Below, in pieces: positions 13,873 to 23,166 of a stretch of 32,226 bases of DNA. The notes beneath the pieces are model-generated. The model did not search any database. It saw only the letters and a program-made list of their open reading frames with translations, and was not told where the DNA came from. Numbering within the stretch: the first letter of the stretch is position 1; each line of letters opens with the position of its first letter. Source of the stretch: Sphaerobacter sp. (lineage in GTDB: Bacteria; Chloroflexota; Chloroflexia; Thermomicrobiales; Thermomicrobiaceae). The stretch is taken from contig NZ_JADGHZ010000026.1 in NCBI RefSeq assembly GCF_019683595.1, positions 1 to 32,226 on the forward strand, read 5' to 3'. The position numbers were made by a program, and so were the translations under genes.

Positions 13873-15648
13873 TTACTTCACGGTGACGCTCTTGGCCAGA
13901 TTCCGCGGCTTGTCCGGATCCAGCCCGCGGCGCACCGCAAGGTAGTATCCCAGAAGTTGCGCCGGGATGACGCCGACGAGCGGCGAGGCGTCGCCGACCT
14001 CGGCGACCGGGATGTGCACGTCGAAGACCTCGTCCGGTTCCGGAGAGACGCCGATGATGAACCCGCCCCGGCTGCGCATCTCCATCGCGCCGGAGAGTAT
14101 GTCGTCGCGCGTCTCATCGAGCGGGGAGAAGACGATGCAGGGGGTGCCGTCTTCGACCAGGGCGATCACCCCGTGCTTCAGCTCGCCTCCGGCGAAGCCC
14201 TCGGCGTGGATGTAGCTCACTTCCTTAATCTTCAGCGCGGCTTCCAGGGCGGTGGGGTAGGAGAGCCCACGTCCGATGATAAAGCAGTGCTGTTGATCGG
14301 CGATGCGATCGGCAATCTCCTGCACCCGGCGCTCGTTGACCGGCGCCAGAGCCTGCTCGACGCCGTCCACCGCGCGCCACAGGTGCTCCCGCCCGACGTG
14401 CTCGCTGCCGTTGAGGACATGCGCTGTCAGCATCAGGATGGCCACCTTGGCGGTGTACGCCTTGGTAGAGAGAACGGACTGCTCCGGTCCGGCTCCCAGG
14501 TGGATGCTGAAGTCCGCCAGGCGGTCGAGCGTGGAGCCGGGGACGTTCACCAAGGCTGCGACGCGCGCCCCTGCGCGCTTGGCCGACATCACCGCCTCGA
14601 TGATGTCGGCCGTCTCGCCGCTCTGGGACAGCGCGATGACCAGGCTGCGGTTCGTCAGGAAGTGCTCCTGGTACTTGAACTCGGACCCCACGGCGAAGTT
14701 GACGTGGCGGCGGGCGATCCGGGAAAAGAGGTAGGAGCCGCTCAGGGCCGCGTAGCTGGCCGTGCCACAGCCGATGAGGAAGCTCCCGTAGGAGTCGCGG
14801 ATCATGGCAGCCAGTTTCCGGACCGGCTCGGCGTAGTTTTCCGCGATGGCGCGGAGCACGCGCGGCTGCTCGTGGATCTCCTTGATCAGGTAGTGGTCGA
14901 AGTTCCCGAGCGAGGTGTCCGCCGGCTGGAGGGTCAGCGGCATGTATGCCACGGAGCGGGGTTCGCCGGTCTGTCCATCGTAGACCCGCACGCCGCTGGC
15001 ATCGAGGGCGACGATTTCGCCATCCTCGACATAATGGACCTCATCGACGTGGCCGACGAGGGCGACGGCATCGGACGCGATGTACGAGGCGTGCTCGTTG
15101 CGCCCGACAACGAGCGGGGAGACGTTCTTCGCGGCGATGAGTTGCTGCGTCGCGGTGTCGAGGACGATGATGGCGTTCAAGCCACGCAGCATGCCGAAGA
15201 CGGTCCGCACGGCGCTGACGACGGTTTCGGGGTCCGTTGAGTCGCCGACCGTCTCCTCGATCAGGTGCGACACCACCTCGGTGTCGGTCTCGCTGCGGAA
15301 CGTGTGACCGGCGCCTTCGAGACGCGCGCGCAGTGTACGGAAGTTCTCGATGATGCCGTTGTGAATGACGGCGAAGCGGCCGGTGCAGTCGAGGTGGGGA
15401 TGGGCGTTCTCGTCGCTGACGCCGCCGTGTGTTGCCCAGCGGGTGTGGCCGAAGCCGATGCTGGCCTCTGGGAGCGACACGACCGCGTCGCCGATGCGCC
15501 CGGCTCGCTTGTTTACCTCAACGTGGCCGTTGACGGCGACCCCAACACCCCAGGAGTCGTAGCCGCGATACTCCAGGCGCCGCAGCGCGTCGAGGACCAT
15601 CAGCCCGGTGTCACGCTTCGGGCCGATGTAACCAAAAATACCGCACAT
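13873..15648 (-). CDS. glmS: glutamine-fructose-6-phosphate aminotransferase (isomerising)
   Basis: GlmS makes glucosamine-6-phosphate from fructose-6-phosphate and glutamine, the first step to UDP-GlcNAc for peptidoglycan and other glycans. The 591-aa protein begins MCGIFGYIG with the nucleophilic cysteine at position 2 and has HTRWATHGG in the glutaminase domain. Two SIS domains follow, with GCGTASYAALSG, SQSGETADIIEAV and a C-terminal PRNLAKSVTVK (relatives commonly end in VE). Length is normal. The ATG has GAAGGGA about 11 nt upstream. It heads the glmS-tatD-rdgB-Mur-ligase set and is preceded by a long, hairpin-rich leader, suggesting control at the RNA level. The WecA-like transferase elsewhere in the window would use its downstream product. 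Confidence 0.98.
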   Translation of the reverse strand: MCGIFGYIGPKRDTGLMVLDALRRLEYRGYDSWGVGVAVNGHVEVNKRAGRIGDAVVSLPEASIGFGHTRWATHGGVSDENAHPHLDCTGRFAVIHNGIIENFRTLRARLEGAGHTFRSETDTEVVSHLIEETVGDSTDPETVVSAVRTVFGMLRGLNAIIVLDTATQQLIAAKNVSPLVVGRNEHASYIASDAVALVGHVDEVHYVEDGEIVALDASGVRVYDGQTGEPRSVAYMPLTLQPADTSLGNFDHYLIKEIHEQPRVLRAIAENYAEPVRKLAAMIRDSYGSFLIGCGTASYAALSGSYLFSRIARRHVNFAVGSEFKYQEHFLTNRSLVIALSQSGETADIIEAVMSAKRAGARVAALVNVPGSTLDRLADFSIHLGAGPEQSVLSTKAYTAKVAILMLTAHVLNGSEHVGREHLWRAVDGVEQALAPVNERRVQEIADRIADQQHCFIIGRGLSYPTALEAALKIKEVSYIHAEGFAGGELKHGVIALVEDGTPCIVFSPLDETRDDILSGAMEMRSRGGFIIGVSPEPDEVFDVHIPVAEVGDASPLVGVIPAQLLGYYLAVRRGLDPDKPRNLAKSVTVK

Positions 15649-15998
15649 TCGATTGTGTGTCCCTTCCCGTGCCTGGCCAAAGAGCGCAGGCCATCATTCC
15701 GAGCGGCTCGTGGTCGGAGCCGCACGGGCAGAACCTGGTTGACACCCGGGGGGACGGGAAATAGGGACTGAGCTACCTGCACCGGGCCAGTCTTTGTGCC
15801 GCCGATCACTCAGCGGTTTTGCCCTGACCCTGACGACCGTGCCAGCCGGGAGGCCATCCGCCGAATCTTTCGAGAAGCCTCCACCTCGTCGACTCGCCGC
15901 CTCCTCCGGCGAGTCCCGGCGCTACGCAAGGACGGAACATCGACCGATACCCGCCCGTCCCGGTGAGGAGCGTTCCCCCGGTGGCCGGGGTGCGCCTC
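15649..15998 (-). promoter_or_regulatory. candidate structured 5' leader of glmS
   Basis: If transcription starts at the promoter near 16005-16033, glmS has a leader of about 350 nt. On the transcribed strand I see a perfect 9-bp hairpin (15891-15899 with 15907-15915) whose 7-nt loop reads GAGGAGG. Nearer the gene, CCCGTGC/GCACGGG (15722-15728 with 15666-15672) encloses a TGGCC/GGCCA hairpin (15674-15678 with 15689-15693) and faces a 7-bp hairpin (15703-15709 with 15717-15723) that shares two bases with the outer stem. I do not see the conserved core of the glmS ribozyme. No Rfam class is assigned. Confidence 0.4.
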
Positions 15999-16004
15999 AT
16001 CTTG

Positions 16005-16033
16005 ACTATAACGGCGCGACGGTGGCACTGCAA
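16005..16033 (-). promoter_or_regulatory. possible glmS promoter
   Basis: On the minus strand TTGCAG (16028-16033) and TATAGT (16005-16010) are separated by 17 bp. The -10 is good and the -35 matches three positions. It lies about 360 nt before glmS, implying a long leader. Nearer alternatives looked worse. Confidence 0.5.
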
Positions 16034-16124
16034 GGGACAAACGTACGGCCCGGCCGATCCGATACCTGCCGGATTCGCGGAGTGCTCGGGCGAAACGCCG
16101 CCGATGTGGACCGAAATCTGCGCC

Positions 16125-16152
16125 GCGTCAGCCACGTCCGTTCGTGTATAAT
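16125..16152 (+). promoter_or_regulatory. promoter for mtaB and the purine genes
   Basis: A perfect TATAAT (16147-16152) is preceded, at 16 bp, by GCGTCA (16125-16130), a partial -35. The predicted start is near 16159, giving a leader of about 30 nt to the mtaB ATG. This promoter could drive mtaB-purB-purC-purS-purQ-purL. Confidence 0.6.
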
Positions 16153-16189
16153 CCCGTTGTTGAGCGGACCTGACCCTTCGAAGGGAACG

Positions 16190-17539
16190 ATGGACTCGCC
16201 ACGCTCGCTGACACCGCAACCGCTTCACCTGCGGCGGCGCCCCCGCTTTGCTATCTGCACACTCGGATGCAAGCTCAACCAGAGTGACGAGGCCGATCTG
16301 CGACGCAGCCTGCGCCAGGCCGGGCTGCAGGAGGTGGACTTCGGCTCGGAAGCCGAGGTCTACATCGTTAACACCTGCACCGTGACGCAGTTGGCCGACC
16401 GGCGTTCGCGCCAGATGCTGCGCCGCGCTCATCGGCAGAACCCGCAGGCACTCGTCGCGGCCATCGGTTGTTACCCCGCTGTCAATCCGGATGAACTCCA
16501 CGCCATGCCCGAGGTCGATCTCGTCGTCGGCTCGATTGAGAAGGCGACGGTGGTCGACGAGATTCTTGGGCGGCTTGCCTGGGAGAACCAGGCGTTCGAC
16601 ACCGACGAGCCGGTCGAGCATGTGGAGACGCGCACCCGCCGGATGATCAAGATTCAGGAAGGGTGCCGGGCCCACTGCACCTACTGCATCATCCCCCGGG
16701 CGCGCGGCGCACCGCGGAATGTGGCCCCGGCTGAGGTCGTGCGCCGCGTGCAGGAGGCGATCGACGAGGGCTACCGCGAGGTGGTGCTGACCGGCACGCA
16801 TGTCGGGACCTACAAGTGGCCCGAGGGAGATCGAACGCTGCGGCTCGCGGATCTGCTGGAGCGGGTTCTTGATGAGACACCGATCGAGCGGCTGCGCGTG
16901 ACCTCGGTCGGGCCGCACGAGATCGACGAGCGATTCATCGCGCTGGTCAATCACCCGCGCATGGCGCCGCACCTGCACATGGCGCTCCAGAGCGGGAGCG
17001 AGACCGTGCTGCGCCGGATGAAGCGCTGGTACAACACCCGCCAGTTCCGGCGCGCCGTGCGCCGGCTGCGCGAAGAGGTTCCCGACATCGCCATCACGAC
17101 CGACGTGATCGTCGGCTTCCCGGGCGAAACCGATGAGGAGTTCGCGGAGACCTGCGAGTTCGTGCGGGAAATGGGCTTCGCCAAGCTGCACGTCTTCCCC
17201 TTCTCGCCGCGCAAGGACACGCCCGCGGCGGCGATGCCCGACCAGGTCCACCCACGGATCAAGGAGCGCCGCGCGGCGGCGCTGCGCGTGATCGGTGATG
17301 AGCTGCACGCGGAGTTCGTCGGTCGGCACCTGGGTCGGGAGGTGCGCGTGCTGGTGGAGCAGGTGGCGGAGCAACTCCCGGACGGCAGGTCTCTCTGGAG
17401 CGGGTACACCGGCAACTACCTGCGCGTCTATGTGCCGGGCGACCCCGGCGAGGATCTGGAGAACCGGTTCGTGACCGTGCGGGCGGTGGCACCGCATGAG
17501 GATGGGGTGCTGGCGGATCCGCCCATCCGCGTCGAGTAG
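16190..17539 (+). CDS. mtaB: tRNA t6A37 methylthiotransferase MtaB
   Basis: MtaB is a radical-SAM enzyme that converts t6A37 to ms2t6A37 in ANN-decoding tRNAs. In the 449-aa product the N-terminal cluster domain has CTLGCKLNQ, VNTCTVTQLADRRSRQ and IGCYPAV, each contributing a cysteine. The radical-SAM domain has CRAHCTYC (C159, C163, C166) and TGTHVGTY; a TRAM-like domain fills the C-terminus (about 375-449). The motif set fits MtaB better than MiaB or RimO (CKLNQ, TCTVT). ATG 16190-16192 was chosen because AAGGGA lies just upstream and a good promoter lies 38 nt before; the frame stays open for about 400 nt upstream without protein similarity. The stop is 25 nt before purB, so co-transcription is likely. 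Confidence 0.94.
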   Translation: MDSPRSLTPQPLHLRRRPRFAICTLGCKLNQSDEADLRRSLRQAGLQEVDFGSEAEVYIVNTCTVTQLADRRSRQMLRRAHRQNPQALVAAIGCYPAVNPDELHAMPEVDLVVGSIEKATVVDEILGRLAWENQAFDTDEPVEHVETRTRRMIKIQEGCRAHCTYCIIPRARGAPRNVAPAEVVRRVQEAIDEGYREVVLTGTHVGTYKWPEGDRTLRLADLLERVLDETPIERLRVTSVGPHEIDERFIALVNHPRMAPHLHMALQSGSETVLRRMKRWYNTRQFRRAVRRLREEVPDIAITTDVIVGFPGETDEEFAETCEFVREMGFAKLHVFPFSPRKDTPAAAMPDQVHPRIKERRAAALRVIGDELHAEFVGRHLGREVRVLVEQVAEQLPDGRSLWSGYTGNYLRVYVPGDPGEDLENRFVTVRAVAPHEDGVLADPPIRVE

Positions 17540-17564
17540 TCGAGCCAGTGGACGGAGGCGTGGC

Positions 17565-18884
17565 TTGATCGAGCGATACACCCGGCCGGAGATGGGCCGC
17601 ATCTGGAGCGAGCGGCACAAGATCGATCTCTGGCTGCGGGTCGAGATCGCGGTGGCCGAGGCCTGGGCCAAGCGCGGGGTCGTGCCCGAGGAGGCCATGG
17701 TCAAGATTCGCAAGGCGACCTGTGACCTGGAGCGGATGAAGGAGATCGAGCGCGAGACCGACCACGACGTGATCGCCTTCCTCCGCGCCACAGGCGAGAC
17801 CGTCGGCGACGCGGCGCGCTTCATCCACCTCGGGCTGACCAGCTCCGACGTGATCGACACCGCCCTGGCGCTCCAGACGGTCGAGGCGATCGACCACTTG
17901 CTGGCGGGGTTGGACCGCCTGATCGAGGCCGTCGGCCGCCAGGCCGTCAAGCACCGCGACACGTTGATGATCGGCCGGACCCACGGGATCCACGCCGAGC
18001 CGATCACCTTCGGCTTCAAACTGGCGGTGTGGTACGACGAGCTGCGCCGCAACCGTGCCCGGCTGGAGGCCGCGCGGGAGGACATCCGGGTCGGGAAGAT
18101 TTCCGGCGCCGTCGGCACCCACGCCAACGTGCCGCCCGACGTCGAGGAAGACGTCTGCGCGCTGCTGGGGCTCAAGCCCGCTCCGGTCTCCACGCAGATC
18201 ATCCAGCGCGACCGGCACGCGCACGTGATCACCACCCTCGCGATCCTGGCCAGCTCGCTCGATAAGTTCGCCACGGAGATCCGGCACCTCCAGCGTACCG
18301 AGGTGGGGGAGCTGGAAGAGCCGTTCGACCCGGGCAATATGGGTTCCTCCGCCATGCCGCACAAGCGGAACCCGCACGAGAGCGAGCGGATCAGCGGCCT
18401 GGCCCGGCTGGTGCGCGGCTACGCCGTGTCGGCGCTGGAGAACATCGCGCTCTGGCACGAACGCGACATCAGCAACAGCTCCGCCGAGCGGGTGATCTTC
18501 CCCGACGCGTTCATCCTGCTCGACTACATGGTGGCCCTGATGGCCGAGATCGTGGAAGGCTGGGTCGTCTACCCCGAGCGGATGCGCCGCAACCTGGAAG
18601 CAACCCACGGCGCGATCTACTCGCAGCGGGTGCTGCTGGCCCTCGTCGAGGCCGGGATGGATCGCCAGGAGGCCTACCGGATCGTGCAGCGCGCCGGGCA
18701 CACGGCGTGGGACACGGGCACCCACATGCGTGACCTGCTCTTGCAGGATGAAGAAGTGCGCGCCCGCCTGACTCCGGAGCAGATCGAGGCCATCTTCGAC
18801 CCGAGCTACCACACCGCGCACATCGACGAGACGTTCCGGCGTCTGGGACTCGCCGAGCAAGCGCCAGCCGGAGTGAGCCGCTGA
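17565..18884 (+). CDS. purB: adenylosuccinate lyase
   Basis: PurB catalyses two fumarate-releasing steps: SAICAR to AICAR in inosinate synthesis, and adenylosuccinate to AMP. The 439-aa product is normal length for the bacterial short form. It carries LTSSDVIDTA, GRTHGIHAEP with a catalytic histidine, and the superfamily signature GSSAMPHKRNP (flexible catalytic loop). The start is TTG at 17565-17567: GGAGG lies 6 nt upstream and the protein then begins LIERYTRPEM, the expected N-terminus. The open frame reaches back into mtaB but without similarity. purC follows after 21 nt. It is the first gene of a compact purine run, and its TTG start may hold translation down relative to neighbours. Confidence 0.97.
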   Translation: MIERYTRPEMGRIWSERHKIDLWLRVEIAVAEAWAKRGVVPEEAMVKIRKATCDLERMKEIERETDHDVIAFLRATGETVGDAARFIHLGLTSSDVIDTALALQTVEAIDHLLAGLDRLIEAVGRQAVKHRDTLMIGRTHGIHAEPITFGFKLAVWYDELRRNRARLEAAREDIRVGKISGAVGTHANVPPDVEEDVCALLGLKPAPVSTQIIQRDRHAHVITTLAILASSLDKFATEIRHLQRTEVGELEEPFDPGNMGSSAMPHKRNPHESERISGLARLVRGYAVSALENIALWHERDISNSSAERVIFPDAFILLDYMVALMAEIVEGWVVYPERMRRNLEATHGAIYSQRVLLALVEAGMDRQEAYRIVQRAGHTAWDTGTHMRDLLLQDEEVRARLTPEQIEAIFDPSYHTAHIDETFRRLGLAEQAPAGVSR

Positions 18885-18905
18885 CGGGAAGGGGAGAGAC
18901 AGAGC

Positions 18906-19805
18906 GTGGCAGCCGTGGTGGACCAGTTGGAAATTCCGGGCCTGCCCTTGTTCCGACGGGGCAAGGTGCGGGAGACGTTTGACCTGGGCGATGCCCTATT
19001 GATGGTCGCAACCGACCGCATCTCTGCCTACGACTCGGTGTTGCCGACCGGTATCCCCAACAAGGGGATCGTCTTGACCCAGCTCTCCCGCTTCTGGTTC
19101 GAGCGCACGCGCGACCTCGTGCCGAACCACCTGATCACGACCGATCTGTCCGACCTGCCCGCGGCCGCGCAGCCCTACCGCGAGCAGTTGGAAGGCCGGT
19201 CGATGATCGTAAAGAAGGCCGAGCGGATCGACATCGAGTGCGTTGTCCGCGGCTACCTGGCCGGGTCGGCATGGGCGGAGTACCGGCGCCAGGGCACGGT
19301 CTGCGGTATCCGCCTGCCTGAGGGGCTGACCGAGTGCGCCAAGCTCGACGAGCCGATCTTTACCCCGGCTGCCAAGGCGGACACCGGGCACGATGAGAAC
19401 ATCAGCTTCGAGCGGATGGTCGAGCTGGTCGGCCGGGATCTCGCCGAGCGGCTGCGGGAGGCCACGCTCACCATCTACCGCGCCGCTGAGGAGTACGCTC
19501 GCACGCGCGGGATCATCATTGCGGACACCAAGCTGGAGTTCGGCCTGGTCGACGGCGAGCTGACCATCATCGACGAGCTGCTGACGCCGGACAGTTCCCG
19601 CTTCTGGGACGCGGAGCGCTACCAGCCCGGGCGGGACCAGCCCTCATTCGATAAGCAGTACGTGCGCGATTGGTTGACGCAGTCGGGGTGGGATCGGGAG
19701 CCGCCGGCGCCGCCGCTGCCGCCGGAGGTGGTTGAGGCCACCGCGGCGAAGTACCGCGAGGCGTACGAGCGCATCACCGGCCGACCGCTGTTCCCGCTGA
19801 GCTAG
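18906..19805 (+). CDS. purC: SAICAR synthase
   Basis: This enzyme condenses CAIR with aspartate using ATP to give SAICAR, the substrate of PurB encoded just upstream. The 299-aa product is the longer form of the family. It shows GKVRETFDLGD (nucleotide-binding N-terminal motif), DRISAYDSVLP, ECVVRGYLAGSAWAEYR, and IIADTKLEFGL followed by IIDELLTPDSSRFW. The start is GTG at 18906-18908 with GGGGAGAG about 9 nt upstream; a second in-frame GTG three codons later cannot be excluded. Gaps of about 21-25 nt on both sides fit one transcript with purB and purS. Confidence 0.97.
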   Translation: MAAVVDQLEIPGLPLFRRGKVRETFDLGDALLMVATDRISAYDSVLPTGIPNKGIVLTQLSRFWFERTRDLVPNHLITTDLSDLPAAAQPYREQLEGRSMIVKKAERIDIECVVRGYLAGSAWAEYRRQGTVCGIRLPEGLTECAKLDEPIFTPAAKADTGHDENISFERMVELVGRDLAERLREATLTIYRAAEEYARTRGIIIADTKLEFGLVDGELTIIDELLTPDSSRFWDAERYQPGRDQPSFDKQYVRDWLTQSGWDREPPAPPLPPEVVEATAAKYREAYERITGRPLFPLS

Positions 19806-19830
19806 CGTGGAGAGGATTGAGGAGACGAGC

Positions 19831-20136
19831 GTGACGACCCAGGCAGACGGCGCGAAGCGCTGGCTCGCGCAGGTGTATGTGTCGCTCAAGCCCGGTGTGA
19901 ACGACCCCCAGGGGCTGGCGGTCCGCGACGGCCTGCACATGCTCGGCTACGCCGAGGTCGACGGGGTGCGGGTCGGGAAATACCTCACGCTCACACTCAA
20001 CGCCCCCGATAAGGCGACGGCCGAGGCGCGGGTGACGGCGATGTGCGAGCAGTTGCTGGCGAACCCGGTCATGGAGCGCTACGAGTTCCAGGTGAGCGAG
20101 GCAGATGGCAAGGCGCAGCCACGGGGCGAGGAATAG
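19831..20136 (+). CDS. purS: FGAM synthase subunit PurS
   Basis: PurS is the small bridging subunit that joins PurL and PurQ in the three-part phosphoribosylformylglycinamidine synthase. The 101-aa product has the expected core AQVYVSLKPGVNDPQGLAV, then LHMLGYAEVDGVRVGKYL and a final MERYEFQV, followed by about 15 polar residues beyond the usual end, making it slightly long. The start was set at GTG 19831-19833 because GAGGAG lies 6 nt upstream. An in-frame GTG at 19807, right after the purC stop, has no such site. purQ follows after 9 nt. The order purS-purQ-purL matches the assembly partners. Confidence 0.95.
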   Translation: MTTQADGAKRWLAQVYVSLKPGVNDPQGLAVRDGLHMLGYAEVDGVRVGKYLTLTLNAPDKATAEARVTAMCEQLLANPVMERYEFQVSEADGKAQPRGEE

Positions 20137-20145
20137 GCGGAGACG

Positions 20146-20856
20146 ATGCAATTCGGAGTCATCACGTTTCCGGGCAGCAACGGCGACCACGACGCGCTCT
20201 CGGCCATCGAGCTGGGCCTGCGCCAGCCGGTCGAGCCCGTCTGGTATCGCGAGACCAACGTATCTCGCTTCGACGCGCTGGTGATCCCGGGTGGGTTCTC
20301 CTATGGGGATTACCTGCGGGCGGGAGCCATCGCCCGCTTCGCTCCGGTCATGGAGGCGGTGGCGCGCTTCGCGGCCGAGGGCGGCCCGATCCTTGGCATC
20401 TGCAATGGGTTTCAGATCCTGACTGAGGCGGGACTGCTACCAGGGGCGCTCCTACGGAACAAGGGTCTCTCGTTCGTGAGCGACTGGGTACACGTCCGCG
20501 TTGAGAGCAACCGGACGCGCTGGACCGCCGGGCTTACGCCGGGAGACGTGCTGAGAATGCCGATCGCCCACGGCGAGGGACGGTACTACGCCGACTCTGA
20601 GACGCTGGAGCGCCTGGAAGCGAACGGACAGGTGGTGTTCCGCTACGTCGATGCGGCCGGGAACGTGACGCCGGAGGCGGACCCCAACGGGTCGGCGAAC
20701 GCCATTGCCGGGATAGCCAACGAGCAGGGCAACGTGGTGGGGCTCATGCCGCACCCGGAGCGCGCGTACGATGCGCTCCTCGGGAGCGACGACGGCCTGA
20801 AGATCCTGTCGGCAGTGCTGCAAGCCGGGATCGACGCGGCGACGGCCCGGGTATAG
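20146..20856 (+). CDS. purQ: FGAM synthase glutaminase subunit PurQ
   Basis: PurQ is the class I glutamine amidotransferase subunit that releases ammonia for PurL. The 236-aa product shows [14 protein letters not shown] (oxyanion region), GICNGFQIL with the nucleophilic cysteine, [10 protein letters not shown], and a C-terminal MPHPERAYD carrying the His and Glu of the triad. The N-terminal FPGSNGDHD has glycine where many relatives have cysteine (GSNCD); this is not a catalytic position. The ATG is preceded by GGCGGAG. It follows purS by 9 nt and precedes purL by 21 nt. Confidence 0.97.
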   Translation: MQFGVITFPGSNGDHDALSAIELGLRQPVEPVWYRETNVSRFDALVIPGGFSYGDYLRAGAIARFAPVMEAVARFAAEGGPILGICNGFQILTEAGLLPGALLRNKGLSFVSDWVHVRVESNRTRWTAGLTPGDVLRMPIAHGEGRYYADSETLERLEANGQVVFRYVDAAGNVTPEADPNGSANAIAGIANEQGNVVGLMPHPERAYDALLGSDDGLKILSAVLQAGIDAATARV

Positions 20857-20877
20857 GGAAAGGCGAGGGGGAGCCGC

Positions 20878-23082
20878 ATGCAGGTCACGGCGGAGCTGCT
20901 GAAGGAGGTCGGGCTGTCGGCCGACGAGTACGGCCTGATCGTCGAGAAGCTGGGCCGGGAGCCGACGCAGGTCGAACTCGGCATGTTCGGCGCGATGTGG
21001 AGCGAGCACTGCGGCTACAAGAACTCCAAGCCGCTGCTTAAGCGCTTCCCGACGGAGGGGCCGCGCGTCGTGCAGGGGCCGGGGGAGAACGCCGGCGCGG
21101 TCGACATCGGTGACGGCCTGGTCGCGGTGCTGAAGATCGAGTCGCACAACCACCCCAGCGCGGTCGAGCCGTACCAGGGGGCGGCTACCGGGGTTGGCGG
21201 CATCGTCCGCGACATCTTCACCATGGGCGCCCGCCCGGTCGCGCTGCTCAACTCGCTCCGGTTCGGTCCGCTGGACGAGGCGCGCAACCGCTACCTCTTC
21301 TCCGGCGTTGTCGGCGGTATCGGCGGCTACGGCAACTGCCTCGGTGTGCCGACGGTGGCGGGCGACATCTTCTTTGACCCGGCCTACTCGGGCAATCCGC
21401 TGGTGAACGCGATGTGCGTCGGGATCGCCCGGCGGGACGAGATCATGCGGGCGCGGGCATCCGGCCCGGGAAATCTGGTCCTCATCGTCGGGGCGGACAC
21501 GGGGCGTGACGGGGTCGGCGGCGCGACCTTCGCCTCGGTCGAAGACCCCGAGGCGTCGCACCGCGGCGTGGTCCAGGTCGGCAACCCGTTCCTGGAGAAG
21601 CTGCTGCTGGAAGCATGCCTTGAGGTACTGAAGACGCCGCACGTCGTGGCGATGCAGGACCTGGGGGCGGCGGGGCTGACCAGCTCGACGGTCGAAGTCG
21701 CGAGCCGCGGCGGCGTCGGGATCGAGATCGACGTCGCCAAGGTTCCGCGGCGAGAAACGGGCATGAATGCCTACGAGGTCATGCTCTCCGAGAGCCAGGA
21801 GCGCATGCTGGTCGTGGTGCGACCGGACGGGCTCGACGCGGTGCGCGCAATCTTTGAGCACTACGACCTCCAGTGCGCCGTCATCGGGGTGGTGACCGAT
21901 GACGGGCTGGTGCGAGTGCGAGACGGGGACAAGGTGGTGGCCGAGGTTCCGACGACCCTCTTCACGGACGAGTGCCCCACCTACGTGCGCGAGGGGATCG
22001 AGTCGACTAAGATCGCGGAGCTGCGCGCTCGGGATGTGCTCGCCGTGCCGGACCTGGCCGAGCACGGCGACCTGACCGCGAGCGCCGCGCTACTCCGGCT
22101 GCTGGGCTCGCCGAACATCGGCAGCAGGGAGCCGGTCACCCGCACCTACGACTCGACGATCATGACCAACACCGTGGTGCCGCCCCGTGTGGGCGACGCC
22201 GCGGTGATCCGCGTCAAGGGAACCACGATTGGGTTGGCTATCAAGACCGACTGCAACCCGCGCTACGTGTACCTGGACCCGTATCTTGGTGGTGCGCATG
22301 CCGTGGCCGAGGCGGCGCGCAACGTCTCCTGCGTCGGCGCCGAACCGGTGGCGGTGACCGACTGCCTCAACTTCGGCAATCCGGAGCGACCCGAGATCTA
22401 CTACCAGTTGTCTCGCGCCATCGACGGGATGTCGGACGCCTGCCGGGCGCTCGGGGTTCCGGTCGTCAGCGGCAACGTGAGCCTCTACAACGAGTCGGGC
22501 TCGGAGGCGATCCTGCCGACTCCCACCGTGGGCGTCGTCGGTAGGCTGGCCGACGTCCGCCGTCATGTCGGGATGGCGTTCGTCGAGGGTGGCGGCGTTT
22601 ATCTCGTCGGGGCGCTCCAAGCGACGCTGGGCGGCAGCGAGTATCTGGCCCTCATCCACGGGCAGGTAGCCGGTGCGCCGCCGTCGCTCGATCTGGAGCT
22701 GGAGGCCGCCGTGCAACGCGCGGTGCGTGACGCGATCGCGCAGGGACTGGCCGCGGCGGCCCACGACACGTCCGAAGGCGGTCTGGCGGTGGCGCTGGCC
22801 GAGTCGTGCATCGCGGGCAAGATCGGAGGGCGGTTCGACGTGTCCGCCGTGCTCGCCGCCAATGGCGGTCGCCGGGATGTCGCGCTGTTCGGCGAGGCGG
22901 CCTCCCGCGTGCTCCTCCAGGCACCGCCAGGTGGTGAGGCCGCGCTTGAGGCGCACCTGCAGGAGCGTGGCGTACCGTTCCAGCGGCTCGGAACCGCTGG
23001 CGGCGACGGGTTCGAGATCGAGGGGCACCTGGCGCTCCCGCTCGCCGAGGTGGTGCGGGCCTGGCGCGGGGCGCTCTCGTAG
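20878..23082 (+). CDS. purL: FGAM synthase subunit PurL (small type)
   Basis: PurL is the synthetase subunit that converts FGAR, ATP and ammonia to FGAM. At 734 aa it is the short PurL that needs PurS and PurQ, both encoded directly upstream, rather than the ~1300-aa fused enzyme. Family motifs are [56 protein letters not shown] and the second-half repeat [18 protein letters not shown], ending with a [14 protein letters not shown] segment. The ATG has a strong GAGGGGGAG 5 nt upstream. A gap of 84 nt with a possible promoter separates it from purF. Confidence 0.98.
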   Translation: MQVTAELLKEVGLSADEYGLIVEKLGREPTQVELGMFGAMWSEHCGYKNSKPLLKRFPTEGPRVVQGPGENAGAVDIGDGLVAVLKIESHNHPSAVEPYQGAATGVGGIVRDIFTMGARPVALLNSLRFGPLDEARNRYLFSGVVGGIGGYGNCLGVPTVAGDIFFDPAYSGNPLVNAMCVGIARRDEIMRARASGPGNLVLIVGADTGRDGVGGATFASVEDPEASHRGVVQVGNPFLEKLLLEACLEVLKTPHVVAMQDLGAAGLTSSTVEVASRGGVGIEIDVAKVPRRETGMNAYEVMLSESQERMLVVVRPDGLDAVRAIFEHYDLQCAVIGVVTDDGLVRVRDGDKVVAEVPTTLFTDECPTYVREGIESTKIAELRARDVLAVPDLAEHGDLTASAALLRLLGSPNIGSREPVTRTYDSTIMTNTVVPPRVGDAAVIRVKGTTIGLAIKTDCNPRYVYLDPYLGGAHAVAEAARNVSCVGAEPVAVTDCLNFGNPERPEIYYQLSRAIDGMSDACRALGVPVVSGNVSLYNESGSEAILPTPTVGVVGRLADVRRHVGMAFVEGGGVYLVGALQATLGGSEYLALIHGQVAGAPPSLDLELEAAVQRAVRDAIAQGLAAAAHDTSEGGLAVALAESCIAGKIGGRFDVSAVLAANGGRRDVALFGEAASRVLLQAPPGGEAALEAHLQERGVPFQRLGTAGGDGFEIEGHLALPLAEVVRAWRGALS

Positions 23083-23109
23083 CGTCCCGGCCGGTTCACG
23101 GGTGCCCCA

Positions 23110-23118
23110 TGTTACACT
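23110..23118 (+). promoter_or_regulatory. extended -10 promoter for purF
   Basis: TGTTACACT is a TGN-extended -10 (TACACT) lying 49 nt before the purF ATG in the purL-purF gap. No good -35 is seen. A nearly identical element (TGCTACACT) precedes glyA at a similar distance. Confidence 0.38.
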
Positions 23119-23166
23119 TGGTTCGCGTGCCGGGCCGGGTACGGGACCGAAGGAAGGGCGGCCACG

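Noticed and set aside
15767-15775. tRNA-like TAGCTCAGT on the minus strand in the glmS leader
   Set aside because: There is no matching acceptor stem, anticodon arm or T-arm at the required distances.
15646-15800. glmS ribozyme upstream of glmS
   Set aside because: I could not find the conserved cleavage-site and core sequence of the known ribozyme; the visible stems do not match its double-pseudoknot layout.
15810-15884. 24-codon basic leader peptide (GTG start) in the glmS leader
   Set aside because: The SD-like sequence is 15 nt away and partly inside a hairpin loop; nothing else supports translation.
15806-18364. 852-codon open frame on the minus strand across mtaB and purB (also long antisense frames at 20452-22065, 22090-23610, 23737-25746 and 27705-29300)
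   Set aside because: These lie opposite well-identified genes, have arginine/proline/histidine-rich translations without domains, and arise from GC-rich third positions.
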